A DNA stretch of 64,000 nt, taken from positions 81,771 through 145,770 of the forward strand of contig JAZRJV010000001.1 in the NCBI GenBank assembly GCA_045645985.1. The letters run 5' to 3'. The notes under the pieces are model-generated. The model was not told the origin of the DNA, ran no database searches, and was given only the letters and a program-made list of their open reading frames with translations. Below are positions 59,368 to 64,000 of the stretch, in pieces; position 1 is the stretch's first letter; each line of letters starts with the position of its first letter. Made by a program: the position numbers and the translations under genes. Source of the stretch: RGIG9060 sp045645985. GTDB lineage: Bacteria > Spirochaetota > Spirochaetia > Treponematales > Treponemataceae.

Positions 59368-59394
59368 CATACTTTCACTATTCAAGGAAAACTT

Positions 59395-60882
59395 ATGAAA
59401 CGATTTTTATCAATTCTAATTGCAATTACTTTTGTATTTGTTGGATTTACTGTTTTTAGTTGTACTTCTACAAAAAATGTTGCATCTTCACAACTTTCAG
59501 CTGAAGATTTACAAAATCTAAATTTAGATCCAGCCTTGAACCGCCAAAAAGTTCAAAACGGAACAATCATTCAATGTTGGTGTTGGTCATTTAACACAAT
59601 CAAAGAAAACTTGCCAGATATCGCAAAGGCTGGATTCAAAGCAATTCAAACTTCTCCGATTAACGCTTGTCGCGAAGGAGACGAAAAAGGAATGGCTTTA
59701 ATGAGTAATACTCGAACTGGCGGAAAATGGTATTATCACTATCAGCCTATCGCTTGGAAAATCGGGAACTATCAATTAGGAACTCGCGAAGAATTTAAGG
59801 CAATGTGCGAAGAAGCCGAAAAATACGGAATCAGCGTTATCGTTGATGTTTTGCCAAATCACACTTCATCATATCTTCCGGATGTTTTGCCAGAGTTCAT
59901 CGAAGCAGTTGGTGGAATGAATAAACTTCTTCACGCAAACGGACGAAATCCTATCAAAAACTGGTCAAACCGATATGAAGGAACTACAGGTCAAATGGGT
60001 GGACTTCCTGATGTAAACACAGAAAATCCATTATTCCAAGATTATTTTATGGATTACATGAACGATACAATTTTGTGTGGTGCCGACGGTTTTAGATTTG
60101 ACACAGCAAAACATATCGGACTTCCAGATGACCCACGAGATGATAACAGCAAAGACAATGATTTCTGGCCAATTTTTACAGGAAAAAAAGCAATCAACGG
60201 AAAAATGCTTTCTCGTGCTGACGAACTTTTCCTTTATGGCGAAGTTTTGCAAGGTGGAAATGCTCGTGAAAAGGAATACACAGAATTTGTTTCTGTAACA
60301 GCAAGTAACTACGGTGGAAATTTGCGTCGCGCACTTTCTCAAAAAAGACTTTCTGCAGCTGCATTGGAAGATTTTAATCATCCTGCAAATCCAGACAAAC
60401 TTGTTACTTGGGTTGAATCTCACGACACATACGCAAACCAAGGTGAATCTGCAAAAATGACTCACTTCCAACTTAGAGCTGGTTGGGCAATAATCACAGC
60501 ACGACAATACGGAACTCCACTTTTCTTCAGCCGCCCACAAGGTGCAGAAGCAACTCAATTCCCTGGCGTTTCTCAAATCGGAGACAAAGGTAACGACGAA
60601 TTTATGCATCCAGAAGTTGTGGCTGTAAACAAATTCAGAAACGCAATGGTTGGTCTTGACGAAAAACTTTCTAACGGCTCAACTTATGAAACTTTGATTA
60701 TCGAACGCGGGGATAAAGGTGTTGTTATCGTAAACATCAAAGAAGGAACAGAAAACATCAATCACAAAGTTGCTTTAGCTGATGGCGAATATATCGACCA
60801 CGCAAACGGAATTAAGTTCAAAGTAAAAGACGGAATTTTAACAGGAAAAGTTAAAGCAAAAAAAATTGCTGTAATTTACTAA
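59395..60882 (+). CDS. Alpha-amylase family (GH13) lipoprotein
   Basis: This 495-residue lipoprotein has a signal ending FTVFSC, Cys at about 23. The GH13 barrel holds the four conserved regions: DVLPNHTS (151-158), GFRFDTAKH (232-240, nucleophile Asp236), GEVLQ with acid/base Glu283, and ESHD (341-344, Asp344). It hydrolyses alpha-1,4-glucans such as starch or glycogen. Being lipid-anchored, it would act in the periplasm or outside, releasing oligosaccharides for glycolysis, of which tpiA and pgk lie next door. A small C-terminal beta domain is present. The radical SAM gene follows 17 bases after it. Confidence 0.93.
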   Translation: MKRFLSILIAITFVFVGFTVFSCTSTKNVASSQLSAEDLQNLNLDPALNRQKVQNGTIIQCWCWSFNTIKENLPDIAKAGFKAIQTSPINACREGDEKGMALMSNTRTGGKWYYHYQPIAWKIGNYQLGTREEFKAMCEEAEKYGISVIVDVLPNHTSSYLPDVLPEFIEAVGGMNKLLHANGRNPIKNWSNRYEGTTGQMGGLPDVNTENPLFQDYFMDYMNDTILCGADGFRFDTAKHIGLPDDPRDDNSKDNDFWPIFTGKKAINGKMLSRADELFLYGEVLQGGNAREKEYTEFVSVTASNYGGNLRRALSQKRLSAAALEDFNHPANPDKLVTWVESHDTYANQGESAKMTHFQLRAGWAIITARQYGTPLFFSRPQGAEATQFPGVSQIGDKGNDEFMHPEVVAVNKFRNAMVGLDEKLSNGSTYETLIIERGDKGVVIVNIKEGTENINHKVALADGEYIDHANGIKFKVKDGILTGKVKAKKIAVIY

Positions 60883-60899
60883 TTTTTATCGAGGTTTAT

Positions 60900-61877
60900 G
60901 TGGCGTTTATAAAAAATAAAAATCAAAAAGGATTTTTTCCTTACGAAATTATTTTTTCGGTAACTGATTTATGTAATTTAAAATGTAATCATTGTTACAT
61001 CAAAAAAAATAATGCAAAATTGGATATAAACGCTGCAATAAACTTTTTAGATTCTCTTACAGAAGAAAATTTAGAACAAATCACTCACATTGGATTTTCT
61101 GGAGGAGAACCTTTTTTATTTCCAGAAATTATTGAAGAAATCACAAAAAAATCAGTTGAAAAAGATTTGCTTTTTGACTGCATTATGACAAATGGCGTTT
61201 GGTGGAAAAATCAAGAAGAATTAAAAATCACTTTGCAAAAAATCTACGACGCAGGTTTTGACGGAAAAATCGGAATCAGTTTTGATTATTTTCACGCACT
61301 AACTTATGAAAGTTCTTGTAAAAATGAAAATGATTCAAAACTCAAAACAGAAAATAAATTTTCTTCATATTTGCAAAAAATAAGTGATTTTTGTAATGCG
61401 ATTTTTGAAATTTGGCAAGATTCTTCAATGATAAAAATTCAAACTGTAAATTATAAAGAACAAAATCACATTTTTAATCCGCAAAAATTGATAAAAGAAC
61501 TTCCAGATTGCTTTGATTATCAAGTTTTCACTTTTGACGAATCTTACACAAGCGATGATAAAAGAAGTTGGAAAGATAAAAAATGGTTCAAAGAAGATTT
61601 TTGTTCAGGTCCTGGGCAAATTTTGTATGTTCACAGCGACGGACGAATTGCCCCTTGTTGTGGCTTTGCCAACGAAAACGAAAAATTGATAATTGGAAAT
61701 ATCAATCAAACTTTTGACCAAGTAATTGAAAATGCAAGTAAAAATCCAATGATAAAACTTTGCTATATCGACGGACTTTCTTCAAAAATAAAAGAATTGA
61801 AAAAACAAAAACTTCTCCCAAAAGGAAAAACAAAAGACAACTGTACTTTTTGTGATTTTATCTGCAAACTAAAATAA
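60900..61877 (+). CDS. Radical SAM protein with SPASM-like cysteine cluster
   Basis: This 325-residue protein starts at GTG 60900 with GAGG five bases before. The radical SAM motif CNLKCNHC (Cys25, 29, 32) binds the 4Fe-4S cluster that cleaves S-adenosylmethionine. A GGEPF region follows (about 71-75). The C-terminal part has CSGPGQILYVHSDGRIAPCC and NCTFCDFIC, which look like a SPASM-type auxiliary cluster. The family modifies peptides or proteins or matures enzymes. No obvious precursor peptide gene is adjacent. It is co-oriented with the GH13 gene, and the substrate is unknown. Confidence 0.87.
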   Translation: MAFIKNKNQKGFFPYEIIFSVTDLCNLKCNHCYIKKNNAKLDINAAINFLDSLTEENLEQITHIGFSGGEPFLFPEIIEEITKKSVEKDLLFDCIMTNGVWWKNQEELKITLQKIYDAGFDGKIGISFDYFHALTYESSCKNENDSKLKTENKFSSYLQKISDFCNAIFEIWQDSSMIKIQTVNYKEQNHIFNPQKLIKELPDCFDYQVFTFDESYTSDDKRSWKDKKWFKEDFCSGPGQILYVHSDGRIAPCCGFANENEKLIIGNINQTFDQVIENASKNPMIKLCYIDGLSSKIKELKKQKLLPKGKTKDNCTFCDFICKLK

Positions 61878-61887
61878 GCAAAAAAAA

Positions 61888-61930
61888 ATCGCTAGGTTAA
61901 AATTCTTTTTGAAGAAAATTAACTAGCGAT
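61888..61930. terminator. Bidirectional terminator between radical SAM gene and tpiA
   Basis: ATCGCTAG (61888-61895) pairs with CTAGCGAT (61923-61930), and TTAA segments pair inside. On the minus strand a long T-run follows, giving a strong terminator for tpiA. On the plus strand the T-tract is weaker. Confidence 0.82.
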
Positions 61931-61962
61931 ATTCTTTAAGTCTTATCCAATAAAACTAAATA

Positions 61963-62712
61963 CTAGATTACACAGATTGGAACGAATGTTTCTGCTTTAA
62001 GAGCAGCTCCACCGATAAGACCACCGTCAATATCTGGTTGAGCAAGAAGTTCTGGTGCATTTGAAGCTTTCATTGAACCACCGTACTGGATGATAACTTC
62101 GTCTGCAACTGCTTGGCTGTAAAGTTTTGCAATATAATCGCGACAGAATTTGTGGATAGCTTGTGCATCTTCTGGAGTAGCTGTTTTTCCTGTTCCGATA
62201 GCCCAAACTGGTTCGTAAGCGATTGTTACATTTTTCATTTGTTCTGCTGTAACACCAGCTAAACCTGCTGAAAGTTGGAAAGCACAAACATTTTCTGCTT
62301 CTCCAGCTTCTCTTTCTGCCAAAAGTTCACCGATACAAAGAACAACTTCAAGACCTTCGTTTAATGCACGACGAACTTTTTTGTTGATAAGTTCATCGCT
62401 TTCACCGATTTCATGTCTTCTTTCTGAGTGACCAAGAATTACAGATTGAACTCCGATGTCTTTGAGCATTTCTGTTGAAACTTCACCTGTGTGAGCTCCG
62501 TTTGCAGTTGCTGCAACATCTTGTGCTCCAAGAAGAATGTTTGTTCCTTTTACAACTTGTGCAACTGCATCAAGGTAAACAAATGGAACACCAATCATGT
62601 ATTTGTTTGATTTTCCTTTTAATTGTTCTACAAGGTCTTTAGCCAAAGCAACAGCTTCTGCTTTACTTGTATTCATTTTCCAGTTTCCAGCAATATAATG
62701 TGTTCTTGCCAT
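61963..62712 (-). CDS. tpiA: Triosephosphate isomerase
   Basis: TpiA interconverts dihydroxyacetone phosphate and glyceraldehyde-3-phosphate. The 249 residues contain GNWKMN with the catalytic Lys, LGHSERR with the catalytic His, AYEPVWAIGTGKTA with the catalytic Glu, and the phosphate-binding YGGSMKASN. AAGGAAT precedes the ATG. It lies downstream of pgk on the same strand, a common glycolytic arrangement. Confidence 0.98.
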   Translation of the reverse strand: MARTHYIAGNWKMNTSKAEAVALAKDLVEQLKGKSNKYMIGVPFVYLDAVAQVVKGTNILLGAQDVAATANGAHTGEVSTEMLKDIGVQSVILGHSERRHEIGESDELINKKVRRALNEGLEVVLCIGELLAEREAGEAENVCAFQLSAGLAGVTAEQMKNVTIAYEPVWAIGTGKTATPEDAQAIHKFCRDYIAKLYSQAVADEVIIQYGGSMKASNAPELLAQPDIDGGLIGGAALKAETFVPICVI

Positions 62713-62752
62713 AATTTTATTCCTTTATATAAAAATTTTTATAGTTAAAATG

Positions 62753-62772
62753 TGGCAGGATTTTACCCGCCA
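62753..62772 (-). terminator. Weak terminator-like hairpin between pgk and tpiA
   Basis: On the minus strand TGGCGGG and CCTGCCA pair with one mismatch across a five-base loop, followed by a T-rich stretch. It lies upstream of the tpiA Shine-Dalgarno and could partly separate pgk from tpiA expression. Confidence 0.4.
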
Positions 62773-62784
62773 TCAAATTTTTTT

Positions 62785-62906
62785 CTTAAAACTTATTTTG
62801 TTTCTAAGCAAGCAATTGTCGCACGCTGAAGCGTGCTAACGAGTTTTCTTTCGAAAACTCGCATACTTTATCTACTTAAAACTTATTTTGTTTCCAAACA
62901 TGCAAT
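62785..62906. repeat. Duplicated pgk 3' end flanking a double-hairpin element
   Basis: The stretch CTTAAAACTTATTTTGTTTC occurs at 62785-62804 and again at 62875-62894, exactly 90 bases apart, and the following 12 bases are partly alike. On the minus strand both encode IACLETK and a TAA. The upper copy is the real pgk end and the lower a decayed duplicate. Between them are two hairpins: GCACGC/GCGTGC (62821-62836) and CGAGTTTTC/GAAAACTCG (62840-62861). Confidence 0.65.
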
Positions 62907-64000
62907 ACCAGGAAGAGTCTTTCCTTCGAGGAATTCGAGAGAAGCTCCACCACCTGTTGAAACATGGCTCATTTTGTCAGCAAGGTTGAATTTGTTTACA
63001 GCTGCAACAGAGTCTCCTCCACCTACTACAGACATAGCACCTTTAGCAGTAGCTTCTGCAACTAAGCGAGCAACTTTTTCTGTTCCTTTTGCAAATGCGT
63101 CAAATTCAAATACACCAACTGGACCATTCCATACGATTGATTTTGCGTTAAGAATTGTGTCTGTGTAAATTTCAACTGTTTTAGGACCAACATCCATAGC
63201 CATTAAGTCTGCTGGAATATCTGTTGAATCGATTGCAACTGGAGTTGCATCTGGGCTAAATTCTGTAGCACCTACATGGTCAACAGGAAGAATGATTTTT
63301 GCACCTTTTTCTTCAGCTTTTTTCAACAAGTCTTTTGCTGTGTCGATAAAATCATCTTCTACCAAAGATTTACCAACATTGTAACCTTGTGCTTTTAAGA
63401 AAGTGTAAGCCATTCCACCACCGATTACTAATGCTGAAGCGTTTTTCAAAAGTGATTCCAAAACAGCGATTTTTGAAGAAACTTTTGCACCACCGATGAT
63501 AGCAATCATTGGTTTTTCTGGATTTGTTACCATTGGTTGGATATATTTTACTTCTTTTTCCATTAAGAATCCGCCAACTTTTGTTTCAACGAATTTTGCA
63601 ATAGAAGCTGTAGAAGCTTGGTCGCGGTGAGCTATACCAAATGCGTCATTTACAAAAATATCACCGTAAGAAGCAAGTTCTTTTGCCATTGTGTCGCGTT
63701 CAGCTGCATCTTTTGAAGTTTCTTCTTTGTGGAAACGTGTATTTTCCAACATTGCAACTGCACCTTCTGGAAGAGCGTCGATTGCTGCTTTTTGTCCAAG
63801 TGCATCAGGAAGGAATGTAACTTCTTTTCCAAGTTTTTCTGCGAAATATTTTACAACTGGAGCCATGCGGTTTTTACCATTGATAAATTTTTCTGCATCT
63901 TCATCTGTCCAAGTTTTTCCAGCTTTTTCTGCTTTTTCTTGAGCTTTTTTAACGTCTTTTTTTGGATCCCCTAAATGGCTCATCAAAACTAAAGAACGAG
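62883..64000 (-). CDS. pgk: Phosphoglycerate kinase (5' end beyond the window)
   Basis: Pgk makes ATP from 1,3-bisphosphoglycerate in glycolysis. The frame runs off the window edge, so the first part of the N-terminal domain is missing. About 372 residues are visible, starting RSLVLMSHLGDPKK. It shows the acidic insert KTWTDEDAEKF, FVNDAFGIAHRDQAST, IIGGAKVSSKI, VWNGPVGVFEFDAF and VVGGGDSVAAV. It ends VSTGGGASLEFLEGKTLPGIACLETK. tpiA follows on the same strand. Its stop is next to the duplicated element. Confidence 0.97.
   Translation of the reverse strand, partial: RSLVLMSHLGDPKKDVKKAQEKAEKAGKTWTDEDAEKFINGKNRMAPVVKYFAEKLGKEVTFLPDALGQKAAIDALPEGAVAMLENTRFHKEETSKDAAERDTMAKELASYGDIFVNDAFGIAHRDQASTASIAKFVETKVGGFLMEKEVKYIQPMVTNPEKPMIAIIGGAKVSSKIAVLESLLKNASALVIGGGMAYTFLKAQGYNVGKSLVEDDFIDTAKDLLKKAEEKGAKIILPVDHVGATEFSPDATPVAIDSTDIPADLMAMDVGPKTVEIYTDTILNAKSIVWNGPVGVFEFDAFAKGTEKVARLVAEATAKGAMSVVGGGDSVAAVNKFNLADKMSHVSTGGGASLEFLEGKTLPGIACLETK

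Noticed and set aside
60031..60609. 192-residue ORF antisense to the amylase
   Set aside because: Cys/Phe-rich composition and location inside a well-supported GH13 gene show it to be a shadow of that gene.
62821..62861. Two adjacent hairpins as a tRNA-like or attachment site
   Set aside because: There is no cloverleaf, anticodon arm or integrase gene nearby. I keep it only as part of a repeat element.
1..64000. Template repeat, reverse transcriptase or Avd gene for a DGR in cis
   Set aside because: No protein here has reverse-transcriptase motifs such as YxDD in the right context, and by eye no second copy of the VR was found. The DGR idea needs genome-wide data.

Overview
The window is an AT-rich, gene-dense bacterial chromosome segment most consistent with a host-associated Treponema (Spirochaetota). 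The main reasons are a complete archaeal-type V/A-ATPase operon in place of an F-type ATPase, many lipoproteins with relaxed spirochete-style lipoboxes, a TPR/NHL and SurE neighbourhood, and a lipoprotein whose C-terminus resembles the variable surface proteins of treponemes. No rRNA, tRNA, CRISPR array, IS element or prophage was found by eye. Species cannot be fixed from the sequence.

Layout. 1-8.2 kb (mostly minus): clpB, a tocopherol-cyclase-family protein, a small unknown, an M16C metalloprotease and a DUF554 membrane protein. 8.2-12.8 kb (plus): pyrimidine-nucleoside phosphorylase, recJ and an exported M23 peptidase, which converges on and overlaps ligA. 12.8-17.4 kb (minus): ligA, trmB, a lipoprotein and a possible degenerate GHKL-fold protein. 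17.4-20.7 kb (plus): an exported polytopic membrane protein and dinB. 20.7-26.4 kb (minus): a DUF192 protein, then an operon of a degenerate galactokinase-like protein, surE, a TPR protein and a TPR-NHL-VWA protein. 26.4-30.9 kb (plus): lnt, bioY, nrdR and a PadR-HAAS/DUF4097-PspC envelope-stress-like cassette. 31-36.7 kb (minus): phosphoribosyltransferase, three unknown exported or anchored proteins and rnhB. 36.8-38.3 kb: an HtrA-like protease. 38.4-50.3 kb: one continuous minus-strand run of 15 genes, secG, a PTS-IIA-like protein, nine V-ATPase subunits (H/G, C, I, K, F, E, A, B, D), a universal stress protein, a flavodoxin-like protein, a J-domain protein and map. 50.4-57.2 kb: a surface or secreted operon (exported protein, beta-barrel-like protein, FecR-domain protein, two lipoproteins, GT2 glycosyltransferase). 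57.2-59.4 kb: an accessory island with palindromic repeats and a putative hypervariable lipoprotein. 59.4-64 kb: GH13 amylase lipoprotein and a radical SAM protein (plus), then tpiA and pgk (minus; pgk is cut by the window end).

The most notable locus is 57.6-59.2 kb. A lipoprotein with a formylglycine-generating-enzyme/C-type-lectin fold ends in a GC-rich block that matches, position for position, the layout of variable regions diversified by diversity-generating retroelements (DGRs). Its apparent promoter has a TTGACG box, a 17-bp spacer containing most of a G9 tract, and a TATACT box. That is the arrangement expected of slipped-strand phase variation. The coding block also carries C7, G9 and G6 tracts. 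Together they suggest a surface protein that could be both switched on and off and sequence-diversified. No reverse transcriptase or template repeat lies in the window, so the DGR part stays an inference.

Other points are a decayed duplication of the pgk 3' end around a double-hairpin element, four copies of a CAAAACTATTG-type motif in one divergent promoter region, a 13-bp inverted repeat before the htrA-like gene, and several genes whose -10 box sits directly against the start codon (candidate leaderless mRNAs). All calls are by reading translations and bases; no database search was run.
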